A stretch of DNA of 64,000 bases from Candidatus Eremiobacteraceae bacterium (lineage in GTDB: Bacteria > Vulcanimicrobiota > Vulcanimicrobiia > Eremiobacterales > Eremiobacteraceae): positions 16,889 to 80,888 of the forward strand of contig DATCBN010000098.1 in NCBI GenBank assembly GCA_036511855.1, in the 5' to 3' direction. This document shows, piece by piece, positions 17,177 to 25,484 of the stretch; position 1 is the first letter of the stretch, and each line of letters opens with the position of its first letter. The notes under the pieces were generated by a model. It did not search any database, was not told the DNA's origin, and was given only the letters and a program-made list of their open reading frames with translations. Both the position numbers and the translations under genes were made by a program.

Positions 17177-17197
17177 AAATATTCTTAAGAAATATTG
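17177..17197. promoter_or_regulatory. AT-rich palindrome in arginase/TonB-receptor divergent region
   Basis: AATATTCTTAAGAAATATT is an almost perfect inverted repeat centred on CTTAAG, with one extra A in the right arm. It lies about 80 bp upstream of both divergent starts in an otherwise GC-rich region. Likely an operator; the regulator is unknown. It does not match a Fur box. Confidence 0.45.
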
Positions 17198-17275
17198 GAA
17201 GGCAAGAGGCGGGTCCGCCGCGCAAACTCGCGCGTATCCCGGTTTCACTTTGTGCACTGTTATATGGAGCGTACG

Positions 17276-19864
17276 ATGTCAAAGAATTTCATTCGATGGG
17301 CAGGTGTCACCGTCGCTATTATCTCGCTTTTTGCGTTCGCGACTCCGGCAGCGGCTGCCGACGATGCTGCGGTCACCGGCACGGTCGTCAACGAGACGAC
17401 GGGTGCTCCGATCGCCGGCGCCCGGGTGGTGCTGTTGGCCAACGGAACGCCGCAAGTGAAGACTTCGGATGCGCAAGGGAAGTTTGCGTTCCAGGGCCTG
17501 GCAGCCGGCACGTACGACTTGCGCGCCTCGGCGGCGCAGTTCTTGCCGTACGACACCGCTCCGTTCGCATTGGCCGCCTCGCAGCAGTTCGATTTGGCCA
17601 TGTTTCTCCAGCCGGCGAGCAGCGCGTCGATCAGTTCGCTCGGCCGCGTGACCGTCACAGGCCAACGGGTTTTGAATCATTCATCGGCGTCGAGCAGTGT
17701 GATATCGAGCCAGGCATTCGTGAATTCTGCCATTCCGCAGGTGCAAACCGCGCTCGAACAAGTCCCCGGCATCACCATCGAGCACTTCAACAACGGCTCC
17801 CCTGGCAATGTCGCGACGCTCACGATCAGGGGAGCTGGCGGCTTTGCCGGCACCAACAACACTGGCTACGAAGTTCTCGTTCTTCAGGATGGCCAGCCTA
17901 TGCGCAATGGTGAATTCGGCGATTTCGACGTATCGACATTGACACCGGCGATATACAGCCGGGTCGAAGTTGTAAAGGGCGTTGGCGGCACGTCGCTGTT
18001 CGGAGCGAACACGATCGGCGGGACGGTGAATCTCGTCACGCGCGATCCGCTGAAAACCGAGGGTGGTGAGCTTCAACTTGGATTCAGCGGCTTCGGCACA
18101 TCGGACTACAACTTCTCGGAGACCGATACGATCGGCCGATTTGGTTACCTGCTGGATTTTCACCAGTACGGCTCCGACGGATTCATCTCGCCGTCATACC
18201 GTGCCGACTTCGGCGCGCGTAAGAAAGGTCAGTTCGGATTCGTCACCAACCCGACGCTCGGCTTCAACGTGCGTTCGGGTCTGGGCAAAGTGCGCTACGA
18301 TTTTTCAAATTCAACGTACGGCGTTCTCTCGGTTTCCGATGAATCCGACACGAGAGACGAGACGGGACTTTTGTCAAGCCCAAGCCCTGTTTGCTTCACA
18401 AATGATATTTCGTGCAAGCAAGACCCGGCCGGAAATACCTACTTTTTCGGCTTCCCCGGCAACTACGTTTGGAATCTGCAACCGAAATACTCGTTCGATC
18501 TCCACACTGCGCTTGCGGGCGGCAGCCTCGAACTGCGGACCTATCACCAGTGGCTCCGGCGCATCGTCGACGGCGAGAACCTCGCGACGCCAAATAGCAG
18601 CTTCAACGTCGGTTGCTGCTTCATCCAGTCGAGCGCCGATCGTCTGACCGGTCTCAGCGGCATTTGGACTCGCGATTTCGGCAACAACACGCTCGTGCTC
18701 GGCGTCGGCGGCAACGGCGACTATTATAATTTCGGCACGGCGGAGGACTTCGAAGATAAGTTTATCCCGACGTCAGCTATCAATTTCAACGGCCCCGGTA
18801 ATGGGCAGGCGACCGAAATCGAGCGTACCATTCTCGTGCGCGACGACGTGGCGATTAGTCCGAAATTCGATTTGACGGCTGCGGGCTACTACAGCGACTA
18901 TGATACGCTCAAGGTAAAGCGATTCGATCCGCGCCTAGCGGTCGTCAATAAGCCGAACAACGACACCGTCCTGCGCGCGTCGATCGGCACGGGATTTGCG
19001 GCGCCACGGTTGTCGGATCTCAATCCAACTCTCGATACGAATTCGTCAGATTCGGGTACCGCTTCGGGCTGTCCGCCACCACCGAATCAGTTTTGCGCGG
19101 CAGTGCAGGGGAATCCAAATCTCAAAGCAGAGACGGCGACTGGCGTCGATGTCGGATGGCAGCATTTGTTCGGCAACAGCAATATAGGGGTCGATCTATA
19201 CCGCACAAATCTCTCGAACCACATCTTTACCGGTGCCTTTCCTGCGCCCCCGGGCCTTTGTTTTGATCCGTCCCCGACTCCGCCGACCTGCCCTGTCGGG
19301 TCGACGCCGATCCTCTTCATCCAACGTCCGATAAATCTCGCGGGTTCGGTATATAGCGGCATCGAGGCGAACGCGTCGCTTGCGTTGTCTCAAAACTTCG
19401 ACTTCGAACCCTATTACAACATCCAAACAGCTTACCCGACCTCGGTAGACCGCCAGACCCAAGTCATCTTGGGTGACGTCGTCGACAACCAGCAATATCT
19501 GGGCATTCCGATCCACAAGGTTGGATGGCAGATCGCCTACCACAATCCCGCGCGCGCATATGCCACGATCGGCGCGGACTACTACGCACGCAACAATAGC
19601 CTCAACGTCCCGCCATTTTGGGTATACAACGGCTCGCTCAATATGCCCGTGGGAGATTCGACGGTTCACATCGGCTGGTCGAACATCACGAACACGAACG
19701 CCGGCATCTTTGAGAACTTCGAGAATGGCGTGCCGTATCCGGCGGCCGCCGGCTATACGGGCAGCTGTTTCGGCAAGGCGGGATTCGTGTGTACGAATGC
19801 CTACTCTCGCGCCCCGCACATGCTGACGATCACGTTCGACCACCGCTGGGGCTCGTTGCAGTAA
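17276..19864 (+). CDS. TonB-dependent outer-membrane receptor with carboxypeptidase-like N-terminal domain
   Basis: An 862-residue outer-membrane protein. A signal peptide (about 1-28, ending AAAADD) is followed by a CarboxypepD-regulatory-like Ig domain (TGTVVNETTGAPIAGARVVL, residues about 33-105). Next come a plug domain (ISSQAFVNSAIPQVQTALEQ to ANTIGGTVNLVTRD) and a 22-strand-type barrel with the closing strand ending at MLTITFDHRWGSLQ. ATG 17276 has GGAGCG upstream; ATG 17264 is an alternative. There is no visible TonB box by eye. Substrate unknown. The BMP lipoprotein gene begins only 29 bp later and is followed by a nucleoside-type ABC importer, suggesting nucleosides or related compounds. 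Confidence 0.92.
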   Translation: MSKNFIRWAGVTVAIISLFAFATPAAAADDAAVTGTVVNETTGAPIAGARVVLLANGTPQVKTSDAQGKFAFQGLAAGTYDLRASAAQFLPYDTAPFALAASQQFDLAMFLQPASSASISSLGRVTVTGQRVLNHSSASSSVISSQAFVNSAIPQVQTALEQVPGITIEHFNNGSPGNVATLTIRGAGGFAGTNNTGYEVLVLQDGQPMRNGEFGDFDVSTLTPAIYSRVEVVKGVGGTSLFGANTIGGTVNLVTRDPLKTEGGELQLGFSGFGTSDYNFSETDTIGRFGYLLDFHQYGSDGFISPSYRADFGARKKGQFGFVTNPTLGFNVRSGLGKVRYDFSNSTYGVLSVSDESDTRDETGLLSSPSPVCFTNDISCKQDPAGNTYFFGFPGNYVWNLQPKYSFDLHTALAGGSLELRTYHQWLRRIVDGENLATPNSSFNVGCCFIQSSADRLTGLSGIWTRDFGNNTLVLGVGGNGDYYNFGTAEDFEDKFIPTSAINFNGPGNGQATEIERTILVRDDVAISPKFDLTAAGYYSDYDTLKVKRFDPRLAVVNKPNNDTVLRASIGTGFAAPRLSDLNPTLDTNSSDSGTASGCPPPPNQFCAAVQGNPNLKAETATGVDVGWQHLFGNSNIGVDLYRTNLSNHIFTGAFPAPPGLCFDPSPTPPTCPVGSTPILFIQRPINLAGSVYSGIEANASLALSQNFDFEPYYNIQTAYPTSVDRQTQVILGDVVDNQQYLGIPIHKVGWQIAYHNPARAYATIGADYYARNNSLNVPPFWVYNGSLNMPVGDSTVHIGWSNITNTNAGIFENFENGVPYPAAAGYTGSCFGKAGFVCTNAYSRAPHMLTITFDHRWGSLQ

Positions 19865-19893
19865 GTCATCGCGAGGCTCCGGAAGGTCCGCTC

Positions 19894-20931
19894 ATGCGGC
19901 ATCTCTTAGCGTTGGCGGCGGCAGTGCTGCTCGCAGGTTGCTCCAGCGGCGGTTCCGGCGCGGGATCGCAATCGGGCACGCCTGCACGAAAGTTTGCGAT
20001 GGTCACCGATGTGGGTGGACTCGGCGACAAGTCGTTCAATGACTCCGCAAATCGCGGACTGCAGATCGCGCAAAAGCAATTCGGCGCGCAGGTGACGGTT
20101 CTGCAGTCGCGCGCGGTCACCGACTACGAACCGAATCTCTCGACGTTGGCGGAGCAGGGCAACGGCCTCATCTTCGCCATCGGCTTTCTCATGCACGATT
20201 CGCTTAACGACGTGGCGCCGCGCTTTCCCAACACGCATTTTGCGATTGTCGATTCGGTTGTGGACCAGCCGAACGTCACCTCAATCACGTTCAAAGAGGA
20301 AGAGAGTTCGTTTCTGGCCGGCGTGATCGCCGGACTGACGACGAAAAAGGCTACGGTCGCCTTTCTCGGCGGCATCGAATCGCCGCTCATTGAGAAATTT
20401 CAGGCGGGCTTTGCCGCGGGCGTGGTGTCGGTCAATCCGCGCGTCGCCGTCCTTGTGAAATATACCGGTTCGTTCGATGACGTCGCAACGGGCAAGGAAT
20501 ACGCGAGTGTGCTCTACGATCAAGGCGCAGACATCATCTACGTCGCTGCGGGCAAGTGCGGCCTCGGGGCGATCGACGAAGCGAGATCGCGGCCGGCCGG
20601 CGACTACATCATCGGTGTGGACTCGGACCAAGACGCGCTGGCGCCGGGCAAAGTGTTGACAAGCGCGCTCAAACATGTCGACAACGCCGTGCTCGCGCTT
20701 GCCAAGGATGCGGTCCGCGGAACGATTCCCGGCGGCACGCTCGTCTTCGGTCTTAAGGACGGCGGCGTCGGCCTCACCGAAATGAAGTACTCAAAGCAAC
20801 TGCTCCCCAAAGGCGCGCTCGCGACCGAAGCGGCGTACGAAAAATTGATCGTGTCCGGGAAGCTTGTGATCCCATCCACGCTCGCGCAATTGAAGACGTT
20901 CGTTCCGTTGCATCCGGCCGCGACGAGGTGA
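19894..20931 (+). CDS. BMP-family substrate-binding lipoprotein (nucleoside ABC importer)
   Basis: Basic membrane protein family (PnrA/NupN/Med type), 345 residues, lipoprotein signal with lipobox LLAGC (Cys19). The conserved opening VTDVGGLGDKSFNDSANRGL is the BMP signature; LAGVIAGLTTKKATVAFLGG and DIIYVAAGKCGLGAIDEA are further landmarks, as is the C-terminal GLKDGGVGL. Characterised BMP proteins bind purine nucleosides. ATG 19894 follows GGAAGG with 7-nt spacing; the earlier ATG 19789 lies inside the receptor gene. It overlaps the ATPase gene as GTGA. In a diderm it would sit in the periplasm and take substrate from the upstream receptor. Confidence 0.92.
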   Translation: MRHLLALAAAVLLAGCSSGGSGAGSQSGTPARKFAMVTDVGGLGDKSFNDSANRGLQIAQKQFGAQVTVLQSRAVTDYEPNLSTLAEQGNGLIFAIGFLMHDSLNDVAPRFPNTHFAIVDSVVDQPNVTSITFKEEESSFLAGVIAGLTTKKATVAFLGGIESPLIEKFQAGFAAGVVSVNPRVAVLVKYTGSFDDVATGKEYASVLYDQGADIIYVAAGKCGLGAIDEARSRPAGDYIIGVDSDQDALAPGKVLTSALKHVDNAVLALAKDAVRGTIPGGTLVFGLKDGGVGLTEMKYSKQLLPKGALATEAAYEKLIVSGKLVIPSTLAQLKTFVPLHPAATR

Positions 20932-22463
20932 TCGCAGGCGAGCCGCCCGGCGCGGTCTTCGGCCTAGCGGCTCGCGGCATCACCAAGCGCTTCGGCGATC
21001 TTGTAGCGGTCGACCGCGTAGATTTCGATGTGCGTGCTGGCGAAGTGCACGCGCTGATCGGCGAGAACGGCGCCGGCAAGAGCACCCTGATGAGCGTGCT
21101 CTACGGGTTGTTGCAACCGGACGGCGGCGCTATCGTGCTGCACGGCCGCGAGACGCGTTTTGCTTCGTGCGCCGACGCGATGCGCGCCGGCATCGGCATG
21201 GTCTTCCAGCACTTCCTCCTCATCGATCGATTCACGGTCGCCGAGAACGTGCTGCTCGGCCGCGAGCCCGGCCGTGCGGGTTTCATCGACACAGCCGCCG
21301 CGCGGTCCGAGGTCGCGTCGCTCGCGCAAAAATACCAGTTTGCACTGGACTCCTCGGCGCGCGTGGAATCGCTGAGCGTCGGCGCCCGCCAACAAGTCGA
21401 ATTGCTCAAAGTGCTGGAGCGCGACGCCCGGATCGTCATTCTCGACGAGCCGACGGCCGCTCTCTCGCCGGCTGAAGCAAATGCATTGTTCGTGGTCGTG
21501 CGGCGCTTGCGAGACGAAGGCCGCGCGGTCATCTTGATCGCGCACAAGCTCAAGGAAGTATTGGCGCTCGCCGATCGCGTCACCGTGCTGCGTCACGGCA
21601 AAGTGACCGGGTCGTTGCCGATAGCGGACGCGAATGCGAACACACTTGCGGCGATGATGGTGGGACGTGCGATCGATCTCAACGCGCGCGAACCGCGCAG
21701 AACGACGCCTGGCGATGTCGCGCTGTCCGTCCGCGGGCTCTGCGCCGCGCGCGACGACGGCGCGCCGGCGGTGCGCGACGCCGCCATCGACGTCCGTGCG
21801 GGCGAGATAATCGGTGTTGCCGGCGTCGAAGGCAACGGACAATTGGAGTTCGCCGAGGCGCTCTACGGATTGCGGAGCGTGTCGGCCGGCAGCATCTCAC
21901 TTGACGGCGCCGACATCACTTCCCGTTCCGCCGCCGAACGTCGCGCCGCCGGCATGCGCTACGTTCCCGCGGACCGCCAACGGGAAGGCCTGGTCCTCGA
22001 CTTCGATACGGTTGAAAACGCTTTGCTCGGTGACCAGCGGCGCACGCGCGTGGGCGCGGCGGTGAACCTGCGCCTCGGTCGTGAGCGCGCCGATGCGATC
22101 GACGCGCGCTACGCGCTGGCCGGCTACGATCCGGTCCGGCCGGCGCGCGCCTATTCCGGCGGCACGCAACAAAAACTGATCATCGGCCGCGAGATGACCG
22201 ACGAAGCGCACGCGCTGATCTGCGTCGCGCCTACCCGGGGCATCGACATCGGCGCGGCTGCAACCATCCACCGACAGCTTCGCGGAGTCCGCGATCGCGG
22301 AGCGTGCGTCGTGCTCGTATCGTACGACTTGGATGAGATCCGCGCGTTGTCAGATCGGATCATCGTGTTCAGCGAAGGCCGGATCAGCGGCGTCGTCATG
22401 CCGGAGTTGGCGGACGATATCACGATGGGCAATCTCATGTCTGGCGCCGCTTCGAATGGCTGA
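20928..22463 (+). CDS. ABC importer ATPase with two nucleotide-binding domains (NupO/YufO type)
   Basis: A 511-residue tandem ATPase of the CUT2/BMP-associated class. Domain 1 has Walker A GENGAGKST (about residues 45-53), signature LSVGARQQVELLK and Walker B VILDEPTAAL. Domain 2 has a degenerate Walker A (GVEGNGQ), signature YSGGTQQKLIIGRE and a degenerate Walker B region ICVAPTRGIDIGA. Such asymmetric pairing is normal for this class. GTG start overlaps the BMP stop (GTGA), and the stop overlaps the first permease by 8 nt, so the operon is tightly coupled. Confidence 0.94.
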   Translation: MIAGEPPGAVFGLAARGITKRFGDLVAVDRVDFDVRAGEVHALIGENGAGKSTLMSVLYGLLQPDGGAIVLHGRETRFASCADAMRAGIGMVFQHFLLIDRFTVAENVLLGREPGRAGFIDTAAARSEVASLAQKYQFALDSSARVESLSVGARQQVELLKVLERDARIVILDEPTAALSPAEANALFVVVRRLRDEGRAVILIAHKLKEVLALADRVTVLRHGKVTGSLPIADANANTLAAMMVGRAIDLNAREPRRTTPGDVALSVRGLCAARDDGAPAVRDAAIDVRAGEIIGVAGVEGNGQLEFAEALYGLRSVSAGSISLDGADITSRSAAERRAAGMRYVPADRQREGLVLDFDTVENALLGDQRRTRVGAAVNLRLGRERADAIDARYALAGYDPVRPARAYSGGTQQKLIIGREMTDEAHALICVAPTRGIDIGAAATIHRQLRGVRDRGACVVLVSYDLDEIRALSDRIIVFSEGRISGVVMPELADDITMGNLMSGAASNG

Positions 22464-23499
22464 CGCGCTGCGCAGAGCCGGGGGTCCGCTCACCGCTCTC
22501 GCCGCGGCGCTCGCGTTGTCATCGTTGATCATGCTTGCTTTTCATGCCAACCCTCTGCAAGCGCTCGCGGCGTTGTTCCAAGGCGCGTTCGGGTCGGAGC
22601 AAGGCGTCGCCGAGACGTTGGTGCAGACCACCGCCCTTCTATTCGCCGGCCTGGGCGTGGCAATCGCATTTCGCGCCGGCTTGCTCAACATCGGCGCCGA
22701 AGGCCAACTCGCGGCAGGCGGTTTGTGCACGGCTGTTGCCGGCGCTTCGCTCCATCTCAACGCGCTGTTTGAAGTACCGCTGTGTCTCATCGCGGGCGCC
22801 GCCGGCGGTGCGATTTGGGGCGGCATCGCTGGCTTCTTGCGCGCGCGATTCGGCGCAAGCGAAGTGATCACGACGATCATGCTCAACTACGTCGCGTTCT
22901 TAGGCTCCAGTTATCTCGTCAGTGGCCCATTGCGCGGAGATGCCAACGCGCCCGAGACCGCGCCGATCTCGGCCAGCGCGGTGTTGCCGCCGCTTCTTGC
23001 GGACACCCGGCTGACGGCAGCGTTGCCCGTCGCTCTCGCGCTCGCATGTGCGCTCGCGTGGTGGCTGCGCCGGTCGGTCGCCGGCTACGAGCTTCGTGCC
23101 GTCGGCAGCGCGGAGCGCGCAGCGCGCTACGCCGGCGTGGACGCCGGGCGCGTCATCGTGCAAGCCATGGCGCTGAGCGGCGCGCTCGCCGGTTTGGCGG
23201 GTGCGACCGAGGTGCTTGGCCTGTTGCATCGCTTCAATGCCGGGCTCTCGCCCGGGTACGGATTCACGTCGATCGCCGTCGCGTTGCTCGGCGGTTCCGA
23301 CCCGATCGGCGTCATCTTCAGCGCGTTCTTCTTCGGCGCGCTGCAAAATGGCGCGCTCGCGATGCAAGCGCTCGCCGGCGTGCCGAAAGATCTAGTGTCC
23401 GTCGTGGAAGGCTTGGTCATCCTCTTCATGGCAGCGCGCTGGTTCTCGAAAGGGCGCACGTGCCTGCGCCGTCCGGCAGTGGCGGCGGACGCGCCATGA
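22456..23499 (+). CDS. ABC importer permease 1 (NupP/YufP-like)
   Basis: Inner-membrane permease of 347 residues with about nine helices, of the BPD_transp_2 family used by nucleoside and sugar importers. Landmarks are GLGVAIAFRAGLLNIGAEGQL, ASEVITTIMLNYVAFLGSSY and the EAA-like loop RAVGSAERAARYAGVDAGRV. ATG 22456 begins the conserved part and overlaps the ATPase end. The longer frame from 22333 is an overlap artefact. Its TGA overlaps the second permease start (ATGA). Confidence 0.93.
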   Translation: MADALRRAGGPLTALAAALALSSLIMLAFHANPLQALAALFQGAFGSEQGVAETLVQTTALLFAGLGVAIAFRAGLLNIGAEGQLAAGGLCTAVAGASLHLNALFEVPLCLIAGAAGGAIWGGIAGFLRARFGASEVITTIMLNYVAFLGSSYLVSGPLRGDANAPETAPISASAVLPPLLADTRLTAALPVALALACALAWWLRRSVAGYELRAVGSAERAARYAGVDAGRVIVQAMALSGALAGLAGATEVLGLLHRFNAGLSPGYGFTSIAVALLGGSDPIGVIFSAFFFGALQNGALAMQALAGVPKDLVSVVEGLVILFMAARWFSKGRTCLRRPAVAADAP

Positions 23500-24362
23500 T
23501 GTCGCCAGGGATTCTCGCCGCTGCCGTCGTCAAAGTTCTGCCCAAGAAAGCGACGCCGCTGGTTTTCGCCGCGCTCGGCGGAGTGCTTTCGGAAAATGCC
23601 GGCATCGTCAACATCGCGCTCGAGGGCATCATGGCGGGCGGCGCGTTCGCCGCGGTCGCGACGTCGTACTACACGCACAGCGTCGCGCTCGCACTGGCCA
23701 GTGCGCTGGTCACGGGCGCACTGCTGGCTCTCGTGCTGGCGTACTTCGCCATCGCTCAACGTGCCGACCAGATCATCGTGGGCATGGCCATCAACATCTT
23801 CGCGATCGGCGGCACGGCCTATCTCGTGTCGGCCGTCTTCGGCCAGCCCGGCGCTTCGCCTCAAGTAGCGGGTCTGCGCGATGAATCGGCGTTGACGTGG
23901 GCCGCCGCCGCGATCGTGGTGGCGCTGCACGTGTTCTTGTACCGCACGCGCGCCGGCACGCATCTTCGCGCGGTCGGCGAGGAGCCGCGCGCCGCGGCGA
24001 CCGCGGGCATCAACGTCGCGGCATATCGCTACGGAGCTACCATGGCCGGCGGAGCGCTCGCCGCCCTGGGTGGCGCTTACCTATCCGTGGGCGAGACCGA
24101 TATTTATTCCGACGGCATGGTGGCCGGACGGGGCTTCATCGCGCTCGCCGCGGTAATTTTCGGCAAGTGGACGCCCTTCGGCGCCGCCGGAGCCTGCGTG
24201 TTCTTCGCGTTCTTCTCCGGCCTGCAGATCGTGCTGCAGGGCGCGAACGTGCCGGCGCAACTGCTCGAAATGCTGCCCTACCTGCTGACGATCGTCGCGA
24301 TCGCCGGCTTCATCGGCCGAGCGCGCCCGCCGGCCTCGGATGGCGTGGTGTACGAACCATGA
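23496..24362 (+). CDS. ABC importer permease 2 (NupQ/YufQ-like)
   Basis: Second permease of the heterodimeric channel, 288 residues, about eight helices. The start PLVFAALGGVLSENAGIVNI with NIALEGIMAGGAF is characteristic of this subunit, as are RADQIIVGMAINIFAIGGT and LRAVGEEPRAAATAGINV. There are adjacent ATG codons at 23496 and 23499; the first forms the ATGA overlap. Its own stop overlaps the start of the serine hydrolase gene in the same way. Confidence 0.93.
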   Translation: MMSPGILAAAVVKVLPKKATPLVFAALGGVLSENAGIVNIALEGIMAGGAFAAVATSYYTHSVALALASALVTGALLALVLAYFAIAQRADQIIVGMAINIFAIGGTAYLVSAVFGQPGASPQVAGLRDESALTWAAAAIVVALHVFLYRTRAGTHLRAVGEEPRAAATAGINVAAYRYGATMAGGALAALGGAYLSVGETDIYSDGMVAGRGFIALAAVIFGKWTPFGAAGACVFFAFFSGLQIVLQGANVPAQLLEMLPYLLTIVAIAGFIGRARPPASDGVVYEP

Positions 24363-25309
24363 ACGATAGTGCGGGAGGGCCATTATTGCGACGATACCCT
24401 ATCATGATGTTGGTCAGCCGGATATTCAGCGCCGCGATGGCCTGCGCATTTTTGACTGTCTCAAACGTCGACCGTGCCGCGACGGCCGCGCTGCCCGAGA
24501 AGACTTCCGACTCGACGCTTGCCGCGTTGGCGCCCAAACTCGAACGGCTTGCCGTACACATGCCCGGCATCGTCGCGCTTTCGATAGCGGACCTCGACGG
24601 CGGCCACGAAATCGCGATCAACGGCGACGACAACCTGCCCGCCGCGAGCACGATAAAGATACCGGTGATGGTCGAGGTATTTCGGCAAATCGCGCAAGGC
24701 CGTTTCACGCAGGCGACCACGCTCGCGTTGACCGACGGCGACCGCGACTGCGGCTACGGCAGCCTCTGCGACGCGCGGTGGGGCACACGCTACAGCATCA
24801 GCACACTTTTATCGCTGATGATCACGCGCAGCGATAATACCGCCGCCAACATGCTGATCCGCAAAGTAGGCAGGCAAAACGTCAACGCGACTATGGCGGG
24901 ACTTGGTTTGGTCCAGACGCGGCTCGGCGACAGCATCCGTTCGGACGGCGATATCCGCGAGCTTCGCACGACCACGAACGAGATGATGCAGCTGCTCATC
25001 ATGATCGCCGGCCACGAAATCGTCAACGATCGGGCATGTGACGAGATGCTTGCGATCCTCATGGGCCAGCGCCATAACGAGCTTTTGCCGAAGTATCTCC
25101 CGAAAGGGCTGGCCATCGCGCACAAGACCGGCACGCTCCACGACACGCTCAACGACGTCGGCATCGTCTACCTCGACGGCGCACCGTATGTCTTCTGCGC
25201 GTTCGCCACGCATTTGACGGATCTCGACGATGGCGAACGATTTATCCGCGCCGCGTCGAGACTGACCTACCAGGCATTCGCGTCGGAAGCGTCCACCCGA
25301 CGCAGGTGA
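24359..25309 (+). CDS. Secreted class A beta-lactamase-like serine hydrolase
   Basis: A 316-residue exported protein with a signal peptide ending near DRAATA. The SxxK active site is in ASTIKIP, SDN in ITRSDNTAANML and the KTG triad in HKTGTL, so the catalytic fold of class A beta-lactamases/DD-peptidases is intact. The omega-loop Glu-x-x-x-Asn of true class A enzymes is not evident: the segment GDSIRSDGDIRELRTTT is short. It may therefore be a peptidase, esterase or weak lactamase of the Beta-lactamase2 family. ATG 24359 overlaps the permease stop (ATGA), so it is made with the importer. Why a cell-wall-type hydrolase is coupled to a nucleoside importer is unclear. Confidence 0.85.
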   Translation: MNDSAGGPLLRRYPIMMLVSRIFSAAMACAFLTVSNVDRAATAALPEKTSDSTLAALAPKLERLAVHMPGIVALSIADLDGGHEIAINGDDNLPAASTIKIPVMVEVFRQIAQGRFTQATTLALTDGDRDCGYGSLCDARWGTRYSISTLLSLMITRSDNTAANMLIRKVGRQNVNATMAGLGLVQTRLGDSIRSDGDIRELRTTTNEMMQLLIMIAGHEIVNDRACDEMLAILMGQRHNELLPKYLPKGLAIAHKTGTLHDTLNDVGIVYLDGAPYVFCAFATHLTDLDDGERFIRAASRLTYQAFASEASTRRR

Positions 25310-25341
25310 GAGTTCGCATCTCCGCCGGTCGAACATGTGTG

Positions 25342-25357
25342 TGTGACGTCCGTCACA
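25342..25357. promoter_or_regulatory. CRP/FNR-type palindrome upstream of HD-GYP gene
   Basis: TGTGACGTCCGTCACA matches TGTGA-N6-TCACA exactly and is symmetric over seven bases per arm. It lies 127 bp upstream of the HD-GYP start. A related site is at 27204-27219, so the two palindromes bracket the HD-GYP/small-gene pair. No regulator of the CRP family is encoded in the window. Confidence 0.6.
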
Positions 25358-25484
25358 ACCTGCGCTTACTTCCCGTGAGGTCCTGCCCAACGCGCTTTTG
25401 CACGATATTCATTATATAGGACCTCCGTGCGAATAGTCATGCGCGCAATGACGACGCACACCGCGATGGTACGACGCCAGTTTT

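Noticed and set aside
25398..25418. Sigma-70 promoter before the HD-GYP gene
   Set aside because: TTGCAC and TATATA are only 9 bp apart, too close for a sigma-70 pair; left unannotated.
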